Part shown: in pieces, positions 7,114 to 15,305 of the stretch
Numbering within the stretch: position 1 is the stretch's first letter
Layout: every line of letters begins with the position of its first letter
From: an uncultured Verrucomicrobiota bacterium
GTDB taxonomy: Bacteria > Verrucomicrobiota > Verrucomicrobiia > Limisphaerales > SXTU01
DNA length: 22,246 bases
Direction: 5' to 3'
Assembly (NCBI GenBank): GCA_903863315.1
Contig: CAIPBN010000707.1
Location: 1 to 22,246 of the forward strand
Made by a program: the position numbers and the translations under genes
Notes under the pieces: generated by a model
Seen by the model: only the letters and a program-made list of their open reading frames with translations
Told to the model about the DNA's origin: nothing
Database searches by the model: none

Positions 7114-7917
7114 TTACTGGGCGAAAGTGGTCAACTCGCGCAACGCGAGCACATCAGCATTGGTGGTGGAGAAATCGTGGTCGGGCAGCCAGTCCACCGG
7201 ATACGTGCGCAGCGTGTCCTTGTCGCGCACGCCGTAGAAATCCGCGTGCCCGTCCACAAACGCCATGGTGGCACGGCCGCCGTGCAGGAAGGACGGCATG
7301 TGGAAGTAGCCCGTGGCCTGATTGGTGTCCATCGGCACGCGCGCCATGCTGCTGCAAATGGTGTAGGGATTGAGATCGAGGAAGGTGAAGGTCTGCACCG
7401 GCATGGTCACATCGTGCAACCGGTTGAAGACGGTGTAGCCTGGCGCGGTGTCGCTCGCGGCCCCAGCCCCCATGTATTGGTTCAGGCCGTAGCTGCGAGA
7501 GAGCGGTTCGCCCTGCACGTCGTGCCGCACCGAAGGACACCGATAAACCCGGGGATTGGGCACCGCCCCCGCAAACGCGGCGAGCTGCGGGTCCGTCATG
7601 AAGGCTGGATTGGTGACGGTCGCGTAAGTGTAGTGATAATCCCCCTGCACCCACGGCAACGGCGGCGCGTTGGTCGCCAGCATCGGACGGTAGTTGAGCA
7701 CCAGGCGATCATCGTGATCCGTCGCGTGCTTCTGCCACGCCAGCGCGATCTGGCGCAGGTTGCTGAGACATTCCGTCCGCTGGCCGCGCGCCTTCACATG
7801 ACCCAGACCGCCGAGGAGCAGGGAAATCAGCAGGAGAATGATCGCCACAACGATGAGCAATTCAACCAAGACGAAGGCCTGTTGCCGCGCCCAGAAGGTG
7901 TTGCCACGGGCTTTCAT
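7114..7917 (-). CDS. Pseudopilin-like H-X9-DG protein, divergent signal (tandem paralogue 2)
   Basis: A 267-residue member of the same family as its upstream neighbour. The prepilin site is altered but still legible: A14|F15-V-L-V-E19, keeping Phe at +1 and Glu at +5, with V-x-V in place of T-x-I. A hydrophobic helix runs to about residue 38. H212, nine residues, then D222-G223 forms the H-X9-DG motif. It shares with its neighbour the blocks V-T-N-x-x-x-x-T-D-P, D-V-Q-G, L-N-P-Y-x-I-C and P-V-D-W-L-P-D-H, so the pair arose by duplication. Its ATG at 7917 overlaps the upstream stop by four bases (ATGA), indicating translational coupling. The longer basic leader (14 residues) is unusual compared with 6-8 in the other two copies. 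Confidence 0.85.
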   Translation of the reverse strand: MKARGNTFWARQQAFVLVELLIVVAIILLLISLLLGGLGHVKARGQRTECLSNLRQIALAWQKHATDHDDRLVLNYRPMLATNAPPLPWVQGDYHYTYATVTNPAFMTDPQLAAFAGAVPNPRVYRCPSVRHDVQGEPLSRSYGLNQYMGAGAASDTAPGYTVFNRLHDVTMPVQTFTFLDLNPYTICSSMARVPMDTNQATGYFHMPSFLHGGRATMAFVDGHADFYGVRDKDTLRTYPVDWLPDHDFSTTNADVLALRELTTFAQ

Positions 7918-8741
7918 TGGACGGCGCGCGTCAGACGATTGGCGAACCAGAGGAAGTCGGCGTTGTCCGGCGCGTGGAGCCCCTGGTGGTCAGGCAGCCA
8001 GTCCACCGGCCACACGCGTTCCATCTCGCCGGTCTGGCGTTTCTGCATCTCCACCCGCCCATCCGCATAGCCGGACATCGCGGTGCTGCCGTGCGGGAAA
8101 ATGGGCAGCGTGGCGAACTCCCCGTTGGTGACCACGCCGCTGGTGGTGTCCGCATCCATGAAGTTGATGCGGATGGCGGCGGTGCAGATGACATAAGGGT
8201 TCATTTCGGCAAAAACGATGCGGTCGGCCGGCTGCGACACGTCATGCAGCTTGCGATACACCTCGAACCCACCGGGCGCGATGAAAGAGTTGGCCGCCGG
8301 CAGGCCCATGAAGGGATTCATGCTGTAATGCCGGATCATGGAAACACCCTGCACGTTGTGCTTGATGGCTCCGCATTGATACATGCGCGGGTTGAGCTGC
8401 GCAGAGGCAAAGGCCGCGTAAGCGGGATCGGTGATGTAAAGCTGGTTGGTCACCGTGTCGTAATCGTAGTGCGCCGCCCCCGACACCCACGGAATGACAG
8501 GCCCCGCCGGCGTGATGGCCCCGGGAGGATTGGAATTCACCACTAGGCGGTCGTCGTTGTCCCCCGCAAACTTGACCCACACCATCAGCAACTGCCGCTG
8601 GTTGTTCATGCAGGTTATGCGATGCGCCTTGCCCTTGGCCTGCGCCACCGCGCTCAGGACCAGTCCCGCCAAGATGGCGATAATCCCAATCACCACCAGC
8701 AATTCAATGAGCGTGAAAGCGCGGCGCAGGCGTGGGTGCAT
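7914..8741 (-). CDS. Pseudopilin-like H-X9-DG protein (tandem paralogue 1)
   Basis: A 275-residue type IV prepilin-like protein. The start at 8741 is preferred over an upstream ATG at 8861, because it gives the compact leader M-H-P-R-L-R-R-A8|F9-T-L-I-E13, with the peptidase site right after three basic residues. The helix continues to about residue 33. Conserved family features follow: C44 with an N-x-R-Q segment, D-N-D-D-R-L-V, and H217 plus nine residues to D227-G228 (H-X9-DG). It is first in a likely three-gene unit (8741 to 6604) and is transcribed away from the FG-GAP gene, across a 168-base divergent spacer. No Shine-Dalgarno sequence is evident before the ATG. It probably enters the inner membrane and is processed by PilD; what it assembles with is unknown. 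Confidence 0.88.
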   Translation of the reverse strand: MHPRLRRAFTLIELLVVIGIIAILAGLVLSAVAQAKGKAHRITCMNNQRQLLMVWVKFAGDNDDRLVVNSNPPGAITPAGPVIPWVSGAAHYDYDTVTNQLYITDPAYAAFASAQLNPRMYQCGAIKHNVQGVSMIRHYSMNPFMGLPAANSFIAPGGFEVYRKLHDVSQPADRIVFAEMNPYVICTAAIRINFMDADTTSGVVTNGEFATLPIFPHGSTAMSGYADGRVEMQKRQTGEMERVWPVDWLPDHQGLHAPDNADFLWFANRLTRAVQ

Positions 8742-8909
8742 GGTAAATCCAGAGTGTGCGCAGGTTAGCGGCCAGCCCCGCCACGTCAAGCTGGCCGATG
8801 AGACGTTGCACGGCAGCAGCGCCAACCAATGGCGCACAGGCCTGACCTGCGCCGTTGGCAAAATAGCTCGCCCGCTCCAGCTCCGGCTTTAATCTGCGGG
8901 CAACTTGCC
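8742..8909. other. Divergent intergenic spacer
   Basis: These 168 bases separate the start of the pseudopilin operon (minus) from the start of the FG-GAP gene (plus), so promoters for both should lie here. I could not recognise a convincing -35/-10 pair on either strand. An imperfect palindrome around 8831-8853 (GGCGCA...TGCGCC with an inner AGG/CCT) is visible and could be an operator, but the evidence is weak. Confidence 0.35.
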
Positions 8910-11222
8910 ATGACAACCCCCTTTCGAACGCTTGCGCTCTGGCTGACGGTGCTTTGGCTGCCCCTCGCCGGCACCGCCGCCACACCCGGTCCTTCCCCGG
9001 TGCGCTTTGGGTTCTCCGGCCCGGAAATCTTCCCGGTGGACCTCCTGATCGGACAACTGCAAGCCGCTGACTTTGACGGGGACGGCCTGCGCGATTTGCT
9101 GGTGGTGAACAATCTCCGCTCCAAAATCACGCTCCTTTACAACCGCACCGGCAACCCCCCGGAAATCAAGCCCGCCACCGGTCGCACCGACCTCAACGAG
9201 CTGCCGCCCGACGCCCGCTTCCGCATTGACTCCATCGCGTCCGAGAAGCGCATCTCCGCGCTTACCGTCGCCGACCTCAACGCCGACGGCCGACCTGACC
9301 TCGCCTACTACGGCGAGCCGAAGGAGCTCATCATCCAGCTCAACGCCGGCAAGGGCACCTGGGCCACACCGCGCCACATCACGCTTGATGACGCGCAGCT
9401 CACGCAGAACGCCCTCGTCACCGGCGATCTCAATGGGGACAAGCTCACCGACCTCATCGTCCTTGCCGAGACGCACGTCTGGGTGCTCTTCCAAAAGGCC
9501 GACCACACGCTCGCCGAGCCGGAGAAGGTGGCCTTCACCGGCAGCATCAAGGCCGTCCAAGTCCTCGACGTGGACGGCGACGGGCGCGACGACCTGCTGC
9601 TCGTCAACTGGGAGGACAAGAACCCCGTCCGCTTCCGCCTTCAGAACTCCGCCGGCCAGCTCGGCCCGGAATTGCACTTCGCCTTCCCGCAAATCCGCGC
9701 CTTCTGGGCTGACGACCTCGACGGCGACCGCAAGACCGAGCTGCTGACCATCGCGATGCAGTCCGGCCGCGCACAGGTCTCCGGCTTCGTGCAAAAGCCC
9801 GCCGAGCCGTTCGTCGGTCCGCTCAAACAAGGCCAGCTTCAAGTCCTTCCGCTCAACCGCACGGACAAGACCCGGCGGGGCAGCACCTGGGCCGACGTGA
9901 ACAAGGACGGCCTCACCGACCTGCTCGTGGCCGAGCCGGACAGCGGGCAACTCAGTGTTTATCTCCAGCAGAAAGATGGCGCGCTCGGCCCGGCGAAGAA
10001 GTTTCCCACGCTCACCGGCGTCACCGAACTCGCCGTCGCGGACTGGGACGGGGACGGGCAACCGGAGGTCTTCGTGTTGAGCGCGGATGAACGCCAACTG
10101 GGCGTGAGCAAGATTGAGCCGAGCGGCCGCATCACGTTTCCAAAGGCCATCGCTCTGGAAGGCCGCCCGCTGGCCATGACCGTCGGCTTGCTGGCACCGG
10201 GGGCCAAGCCTACGCTCGCCGTCATCGTGGACGCGGACGGTAAGCGCTCGCTCGTCACGCAACTTGCCGGCGCGCAGCCGCGCACGCAGAAGCTCGCCGA
10301 GGCCTTCAAGTCCAACCCCAGCGCGCTCTTCTTCCACGACGCCGACCAGGACGGCCAGCCTGATCTCGTCGTGCTCACGCCTTACGAGAAGATCAAGGTG
10401 CTGCTCAACACGCCCGGCAAGGACTTCGCCGAGGTGGACGTGACTCCACCCGGTGGTGCGATGGAGCAGCCTTGGTTCAGCCTCGCCGATGTGGACGGCG
10501 ACGGCAAAGTGGAGCTGCTTCTCCCGCAAAAGAACTTCCTTCGCGCCGTGGTCCTCCAGCGCGACGGCAAGCCCGGCGACACGAAGGCCAGCGCGTCTTT
10601 TGTCGTGAAAGATCAAATCAACGGCGCGGCCGGCAACTCGCGGCTCGTCGGCGCGGCCTCGCTGCCCAATGGCGGCAAGTCCCCCCTGCTCTTCCTGCTC
10701 GACGCCGAGCGCAAGCAGCTTTCCGTGGCGGAGCGTGACAGCGCGGGGGTCTGGCAAATCGCCCGCAGCCTTCCGTTGCCCGTCACCGAGTTCACCGCCC
10801 TCCGCTCCGTGGGACTCGGCGCGCGCGAGCCAAACGCTCTGGCCTTCCTCGGATTGAACTCCGCCGCGTGGCTGCCCTTCAGCGGCCAAGTCTGGGACGT
10901 GCGAGAGCTGGACGGCTACGAGACGCCCATCAAGGACGGTCGGCTCACTGATGTCGTCACCGGCGACCTGAACCAGGACGGCCGCAAGGATCTCGTCTTC
11001 CTCGAAACCGCGAAGAACCACCTCGACATCGTGACCTTCGACAAGCCGGCGAAGCTCACGCCCGCGAACCGCTGGCAGGTCTTCGAGGAGCGCACCTTCC
11101 GCAACCGCCGCAGCGACGCCCCCGAACCGCGCGAGGCGCTCATTGCCGATGTAACCGGCGACGGCAAGAACGACCTCATCATCCTCGTCCACGACCGCGT
11201 GCTGGTGTATCCGCAGGAGTAG
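8910..11222 (+). CDS. Secreted FG-GAP/VCBS repeat protein
   Basis: A 770-residue exported repeat protein. The start at ATG 8910 gives a clean signal peptide (M-T-T-P-F-R, a hydrophobic core, A-G-T-A-A at about 20-24); an upstream ATG at 8829 would add 27 residues without signal features. At least eleven copies of the D-x-(D/N)-x-D-(G)-x-x-D Ca2+-loop signature are visible, from D-F-D-G-D-G-L-R-D near residue 54 to D-V-T-G-D-G-K-N-D near the C-terminus. They are spaced roughly 45-90 residues apart, as expected for one or two integrin-like beta-propellers. No catalytic domain, LPxTG or PEP-CTERM sorting tail is present. It is the first gene of the plus-strand block leading to DUF1549/DUF1553 and DUF1501, although a repeat element separates them. 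Likely role: extracellular or periplasmic binding scaffold. Confidence 0.85.
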   Translation: MTTPFRTLALWLTVLWLPLAGTAATPGPSPVRFGFSGPEIFPVDLLIGQLQAADFDGDGLRDLLVVNNLRSKITLLYNRTGNPPEIKPATGRTDLNELPPDARFRIDSIASEKRISALTVADLNADGRPDLAYYGEPKELIIQLNAGKGTWATPRHITLDDAQLTQNALVTGDLNGDKLTDLIVLAETHVWVLFQKADHTLAEPEKVAFTGSIKAVQVLDVDGDGRDDLLLVNWEDKNPVRFRLQNSAGQLGPELHFAFPQIRAFWADDLDGDRKTELLTIAMQSGRAQVSGFVQKPAEPFVGPLKQGQLQVLPLNRTDKTRRGSTWADVNKDGLTDLLVAEPDSGQLSVYLQQKDGALGPAKKFPTLTGVTELAVADWDGDGQPEVFVLSADERQLGVSKIEPSGRITFPKAIALEGRPLAMTVGLLAPGAKPTLAVIVDADGKRSLVTQLAGAQPRTQKLAEAFKSNPSALFFHDADQDGQPDLVVLTPYEKIKVLLNTPGKDFAEVDVTPPGGAMEQPWFSLADVDGDGKVELLLPQKNFLRAVVLQRDGKPGDTKASASFVVKDQINGAAGNSRLVGAASLPNGGKSPLLFLLDAERKQLSVAERDSAGVWQIARSLPLPVTEFTALRSVGLGAREPNALAFLGLNSAAWLPFSGQVWDVRELDGYETPIKDGRLTDVVTGDLNQDGRKDLVFLETAKNHLDIVTFDKPAKLTPANRWQVFEERTFRNRRSDAPEPREALIADVTGDGKNDLIILVHDRVLVYPQE

Positions 11223-11223
11223 T

Positions 11224-11346
11224 TTGGACTGCGCCGGCAGAGCGCAGCGGCGACGGCGCTTTCGAGCAGGCGGGCGGGTTTCTTGGTTCAAATAGTCATC
11301 GAGCGGGCGAAAGCGGCGTCGCGCTCCGCTTGCCGCCGCAGTCCAA
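11224..11346. repeat. Long imperfect inverted repeat
   Basis: The left arm, 11224-11264, begins TTGGACTGCG and ends GCGCTTTCG. The right arm, 11308-11346, is its near reverse complement and ends CGCAGTCCAA (11337-11346). The roughly 40-base arms agree at most positions, with one two-base gap, around a loop of about 43 bases. The element fills most of the 176-base gap before the DUF1549 gene. It matches the 'ttggactgcggcggcaagcg' style of dispersed repeat recalled from Verrucomicrobiota; this was not searched. Confidence 0.7.
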
Positions 11347-11398
11347 GATGCTTCGGATTGAATCGCCCTTCCCCAGGCGCCATCTATCTTCTGCGCCC

Positions 11399-13432
11399 AT
11401 GAATCGCCTTCGCTTAACCCTGCTCGGCTCGCTCACACTCGCCGTGTTGTGCGTCGGCATCGCCACGGCGGCAGAATCCAAGGCTCCGGCTAAAAAGCCC
11501 GCGCCGCAAACGCCTTGGTCCTTCCTGCCGCTCCGCGAATCACCGCCGCCCAAGGTCCGCGACTCGAAGTGGCCAAAGACCCAGATTGACCCCTTCCTCC
11601 TCGCGAAGATGGACAAGGCCGGCGTAAAGCCCGCCGCGCCCGCCGACCCGCGTGCCTTGATTCGCCGCCTCCACTTCGACCTCACCGGCCTCCCGCCCAC
11701 GCCGGAGGAAGTCGAGGCGTTTGTCCGGGAGTGTGCCTCAATCGGCAATCGCCAATCGGCGATCGGCAATGCCGTCAACCGCCTGCTCGCATCTCCCCAC
11801 TACGGCGAACGCTACGCCCGCTACTGGCTCGATCTCGCGCGCTACGTGGACGAGACCGCTTCGTGGCTGGAAAAGACCAGCGGCGCGCACCTCTACCGCG
11901 ACTGGGTCATCAAGGCCTTCAACGACGACATGCCCTACGACCAATTTGTCATGCGGCAGATTGCCACTGACCAGATGGGCCTGCCGCCTGAGGACCGCCA
12001 CGCGCTCGCCTTCCTCGGCCTCGCGCCGACTTACTGGAAGGAACTCCAGCTCCCGCCCGACCTCATCAAAGGCACCGTGGCCGACGAATGGGAGGAGCAT
12101 GTGGACACGCTCAGCCGCACGTTCCTCGGCCTCACGCTCGCCTGCGCCCGCTGTCACGACCACAAGTCCGACCCCATCACCGCCGCCGACTACTACGGCA
12201 TCGCCGGCGTCTTCGCGAGCGTCCGCCACGCCGAGGTGCCCACGATGGGCGACCAGTTCTGGCAGCCCGTGAAGAGAGCCCGTGAGTCCGTCGCCGCGCT
12301 CGAAAAGCAACGCGACGAACTGAAGAAGAAAAAGCCCGCGCCCGCCGACCTCACCAACCAAGTCGCCGTCATCGAACAGAAAATCGTCGGCCTCAAGACC
12401 AACACGCCGCACTTCAACATGGCGATGGCCACCGCCGTCGAGGACGCCGCGCTCTTCGTCATTCCCGCCGCGAACAACAAGGGCACCGTCCTCGATTTCA
12501 AGCCCGGCCAGGCCCGCGACCTTGAGCTGATGAAGCGCGGCGACCCGAACAACACCGGCGACGTCGTGCCCCGCCGCTTCCTCGCCGCCTTCCCCGCGAA
12601 GGACGGCCAGCCCCGCCGATTCACCACCGGCAGCGGCCGCCTCGAGCTTGCCCAAGCCATCGTGCAGGAAGCCGCGCCGCTCACCGCGCGCGTCATGGTG
12701 AACCGCGTTTGGAAGTTCCACTTCGGCCGCGGCATCGTGGACACGCCGAGCGAGTTCGGCCTCACCGGCGACCCGCCTTCACACCCCGAGTTGCTCGACG
12801 ACCTCACCGCGCGCTTCATCCGGAACGGCTGGTCCATCAAATGGCTGCACCGCGAAATCCTCCTCTCCGCCGCGTGGCAGCAAAGCTCCCTCGCGCCCGA
12901 CTCCGAGAAGCGCGACCCCGAGAACAAGCTCTTCGCCCGCATGCCCCGCCGTCGTCTGGACTTTGAGGCGTGGCGCGACACCACGCTCGCCGCCGCCGGC
13001 ACGCTGGACCGCAGCTTCGGCGGCGTCGCCACGCCGCTCACGTCCGACAAGAACCTGCGCCGCACGCTCTACGGCATCGTGAACCGCCACGAGCTGGAGC
13101 CGATGCTGCGCATCCACGACTTCCCCGACCCCGCCGCCCACAGCGCCTCGCGCACCGAGACGGCCACCGCGCTGCAAATGCTCTTCTCGTTGAACAGCCC
13201 CTTCCTCTTAGCCCAAGCCGACGCCTTCGCCGCGCGCCTGGAAAAGGAAGCCGGCTCCGCGATGAACGACCGCGTCACCCGCGCCCACGCCATCCTCTTC
13301 CAACGCCCCCCGACCGCGAAGGAACTGACAATGGCCACCCGCTTCCTCACCAACCGCGAGACCGACAAGAAAGCGTGGTCCGAATACGCCCAAGCCCTCC
13401 TCGCCAGCAACGAAACGCAGTTTGTGGATTGA
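11399..13432 (+). CDS. DUF1549/DUF1553 domain protein (planctomycete cytochrome-associated family)
   Basis: A 677-residue exported protein. The start at 11399 gives M-N-R-L-R plus a hydrophobic signal ending A-T-A-A. DUF1549 (about 45-280) opens with W-S-F-L-P-L, I-D-P-F-L-L-A-K and L-T-G-L-P-P-T-P-E-E-V-E-A-F. It continues with P-H-Y-G-E-R-Y-A-R-Y-W-L-D-L-A-R-Y and contains C249-A-R-C-H253, a c-type haem-like motif conserved in the family. A lysine-rich coiled segment (about 298-340) follows, then DUF1553 (about 415-660: R-V-M-V-N-R-V-W, P-S-H-P-E-L-L-D-x-L, W-S-I-K-W-L-H-R). The N-terminal cytochrome (PSCyt1) domain of longer relatives is missing. Residues 115-124 (I-G-N-R-Q-S-A-I-G-N) come from a heptanucleotide repeat in a variable loop. 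These genes usually pair with DUF1501; here a Sel1 gene lies between. Biochemical function is not established. Confidence 0.92.
   Translation: MNRLRLTLLGSLTLAVLCVGIATAAESKAPAKKPAPQTPWSFLPLRESPPPKVRDSKWPKTQIDPFLLAKMDKAGVKPAAPADPRALIRRLHFDLTGLPPTPEEVEAFVRECASIGNRQSAIGNAVNRLLASPHYGERYARYWLDLARYVDETASWLEKTSGAHLYRDWVIKAFNDDMPYDQFVMRQIATDQMGLPPEDRHALAFLGLAPTYWKELQLPPDLIKGTVADEWEEHVDTLSRTFLGLTLACARCHDHKSDPITAADYYGIAGVFASVRHAEVPTMGDQFWQPVKRARESVAALEKQRDELKKKKPAPADLTNQVAVIEQKIVGLKTNTPHFNMAMATAVEDAALFVIPAANNKGTVLDFKPGQARDLELMKRGDPNNTGDVVPRRFLAAFPAKDGQPRRFTTGSGRLELAQAIVQEAAPLTARVMVNRVWKFHFGRGIVDTPSEFGLTGDPPSHPELLDDLTARFIRNGWSIKWLHREILLSAAWQQSSLAPDSEKRDPENKLFARMPRRRLDFEAWRDTTLAAAGTLDRSFGGVATPLTSDKNLRRTLYGIVNRHELEPMLRIHDFPDPAAHSASRTETATALQMLFSLNSPFLLAQADAFAARLEKEAGSAMNDRVTRAHAILFQRPPTAKELTMATRFLTNRETDKKAWSEYAQALLASNETQFVD
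11740..11774 (+). repeat. Heptanucleotide tandem repeat inside the DUF1549 gene
   Basis: Five consecutive 7-base units: AATCGGC, AATCGCC, AATCGGC, GATCGGC and AATGCCG (the last degenerate). Three units encode seven residues in frame (I-G-N-R-Q-S-A), so the repeat reads as I-G-N-R-Q-S-A-I-G-N. It sits between 'E-A-F-V-R-E-C' and 'V-N-R-L-L-A-S-P', where family members have a variable loop. Confidence 0.75.
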
Positions 13433-13485
13433 GGGATGAGAACTCTGGGCTTGCGAGCGGTGGCGAAATCTTTAGCTCTATAACC

Positions 13486-15270
13486 ATGAGAACCCTCCTG
13501 CCCGCCGTCTTGCTCTGCGCCGCAGTTCTGGCCTTGCCGTGCACGCACGCACAGCCAAGCGGAACATTCCCGAAGGATTTTCTCGAATTGAACGCCAAGG
13601 CTGCGAAGGGTGATCCCAAGGCGCAAAACAATCTTGGCTACCTCTACTGGAGAGGGGAAGGCGTGACGAAAGATTTCACGGAAGCCGTGAAATGGTATCG
13701 CAAAGCCGCCGGACAGAACCTCGCCCAAGCTCAATACAATTTGGGAGTCTGTTATTTTAACGGCCAGGGCGTGAAACAGGACTACACGGAAGCGGTGGAG
13801 TGGTATCGCAAAGCCGCCGAGCAGAATCACCCCGAAGCTCAATTCCATCTAGGCGGCTGTTACGACAAGGCTCTGGGCGTGAAACAGGACTTCACGGAAG
13901 CGGCGAAGTGGTTTCGCAAAGCTGCCGAGCGGAATTACGCCGCGGCTCAAAACAATCTGGGCCTCTGCCACGAGAAAGGCGAAGGCGTAAAACAGGACTA
14001 TACGGAAGCAGTGAAGTGGTATCGCAAGGCAGCAGAGCAGAATGTCGCCCAAGCTCAAAACAATCTGGGCGTCTGCTACGACAAGGGAAACGGCGTTGCG
14101 AAGGATTCGATGGAAGCAGTGAGGTGGTATCGCAAGGCAGCGGAACAGAATGTCGCCGTAGCACAAAAAAATCTGGGTGTCTGCTACGGGAAGGGACAAG
14201 GAGTAAGGCAGGACTACACGGAAGCCGCGACATGGTATCGCAAAGCCGCCGATCAAAATAACGCTGAGGCTCAATTTAATCTGGGCGTCAGCTATCACGA
14301 GGGTAAAGGCGTTGAGCAGGACTACTCAGAAGCAGTCAAGTGGTATCGCAGAGCCGCTGAACAGAATGACGCCCTGGCTCAAAGAAATCTGGGCCTTTGC
14401 TATACCAAGGGCGTAGGCGTGGCCAAGGACTACGTGGAGGCGGTGAAGTGGTATCGCAAAGCCGCTGACAACGTTGGACTGAACGCTGCCCAAGCTCAAA
14501 GACATCTGGGCGTTTGCTACTACGAGGGCCAAGGCGTAGCCAAGGACTACGTGGAAGCGGTGAAGTGGTTTCGCAAAGCTGCTGAACAGAATGACGCCGA
14601 GTCTCAACACAATCTGGGCCAATGCTGCCGCCTTGGCGAAGGCGTGGCCAAGGACTACGTGGACGCGGTGAAGTGGTATCGCAAAGCTGCTGATCAGAAC
14701 TTGCCTGCCGGCCAGAATAAGCTGGGTGCGTGTTATCTGCAGGGGATGGGTGTCGCGCAGGATCTAGCGGAAGCGTTGAACTGGTTTCGTAAGGCTGCCG
14801 CACAGGGCGACGCCGAGGCTCAAACGAACTTGGGCATGTGCTACACAACCGGCAAAGGCGTGGCGAAAGACCTCACGGAAGCGGCCAAATGGTATCGCAG
14901 GGCGGCCGAAAACAACCATGCGCAAGCGCAAGCGCACCTGGGCGACATGCTGGCTTCAGGCTCCGGCGTGGAAAAGAACGAAGCGGAAGCGATAAAGTGG
15001 TGGCGCAAAGCCGCCTCGCAGAATCATCCCTATGCCCACTATGCCCAAGTCAATCTGGGCTTGTTTTATGCGCGTGGCAATGGGGTGGCGAAGGATTACG
15101 TCGAGGCGTATGCGTGGTTCAGCATCGCCGCGCCCAACTTCCCTGCCGCAGGGCAACACCGGGATTCCCTCGCGAAAGCGATGCTGCCGGGCCAGCTCGC
15201 CGATGGCTACAAGCGCACCAAGGAGTTGCGCACCCAGATTGAGGCCTCGCTCAAGGGCGACAGCAAGTGA
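13486..15270 (+). CDS. Secreted Sel1-like repeat protein (14 repeats)
   Basis: A 594-residue exported solenoid. The ATG at 13486 gives a good signal peptide (M-R-T-L-L-P-A-V-L-L-C-A-A, cleavage near T-H-A-Q); in-frame sequence upstream of it is an unrelated reading of the DUF1549 gene. Fourteen Sel1 (TPR-like) repeats run from about residue 49 to 558, each of the form N-L-G-x-x-Y-x-x-G-x-G-V-x-x-D-x-x-E-A-x-x-W-Y-R-K-A-A. Twelve are 36 residues long, and repeats 8 and 13 are 39. The C-terminus is a short capping helix. Sel1 proteins act as protein-protein interaction scaffolds and no catalytic residues are expected. The gene lies 53 bases after the DUF1549/1553 gene and 35 before DUF1501, so it is probably co-transcribed with them. 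Its codons look less GC-rich than the neighbours, which may indicate separate origin or repeat expansion. Confidence 0.93.
   Translation: MRTLLPAVLLCAAVLALPCTHAQPSGTFPKDFLELNAKAAKGDPKAQNNLGYLYWRGEGVTKDFTEAVKWYRKAAGQNLAQAQYNLGVCYFNGQGVKQDYTEAVEWYRKAAEQNHPEAQFHLGGCYDKALGVKQDFTEAAKWFRKAAERNYAAAQNNLGLCHEKGEGVKQDYTEAVKWYRKAAEQNVAQAQNNLGVCYDKGNGVAKDSMEAVRWYRKAAEQNVAVAQKNLGVCYGKGQGVRQDYTEAATWYRKAADQNNAEAQFNLGVSYHEGKGVEQDYSEAVKWYRRAAEQNDALAQRNLGLCYTKGVGVAKDYVEAVKWYRKAADNVGLNAAQAQRHLGVCYYEGQGVAKDYVEAVKWFRKAAEQNDAESQHNLGQCCRLGEGVAKDYVDAVKWYRKAADQNLPAGQNKLGACYLQGMGVAQDLAEALNWFRKAAAQGDAEAQTNLGMCYTTGKGVAKDLTEAAKWYRRAAENNHAQAQAHLGDMLASGSGVEKNEAEAIKWWRKAASQNHPYAHYAQVNLGLFYARGNGVAKDYVEAYAWFSIAAPNFPAAGQHRDSLAKAMLPGQLADGYKRTKELRTQIEASLKGDSK
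13630..15159 (+). repeat. 108-bp tandem repeat array encoding Sel1 units
   Basis: Fourteen tandem units of 108 bases (two of 117 bases) span 1530 bases. Units 8, 9 and 10 share a long near-identical stretch around GCCAAGGACTACGTGGA and GCGGTGAAGTGGT, suggesting recent local duplication. Others, such as unit 11 or 13, are more diverged. Confidence 0.85.
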
Positions 15271-15305
15271 TTATCTGACGCACGGCAACCCTGACCTACC
15301 ATTCC

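Noticed and set aside
8889..11291. 800-codon open frame opposite the FG-GAP gene
   Set aside because: A mirror of the periodic Asp/Gly codons on the plus strand; the plus frame has a signal peptide and eleven calcium-loop motifs.
12143..12157. CxxCH in the DUF1549 protein as proof of a cytochrome
   Set aside because: The motif is conserved in the family, but I cannot confirm haem attachment and the true cytochrome domain of longer relatives is absent.
12970..13485. In-frame upstream extension of the Sel1 gene
   Set aside because: It overlaps the DUF1549 gene in another frame and reads as Arg/Pro-rich non-protein; the signal peptide starts at 13486.
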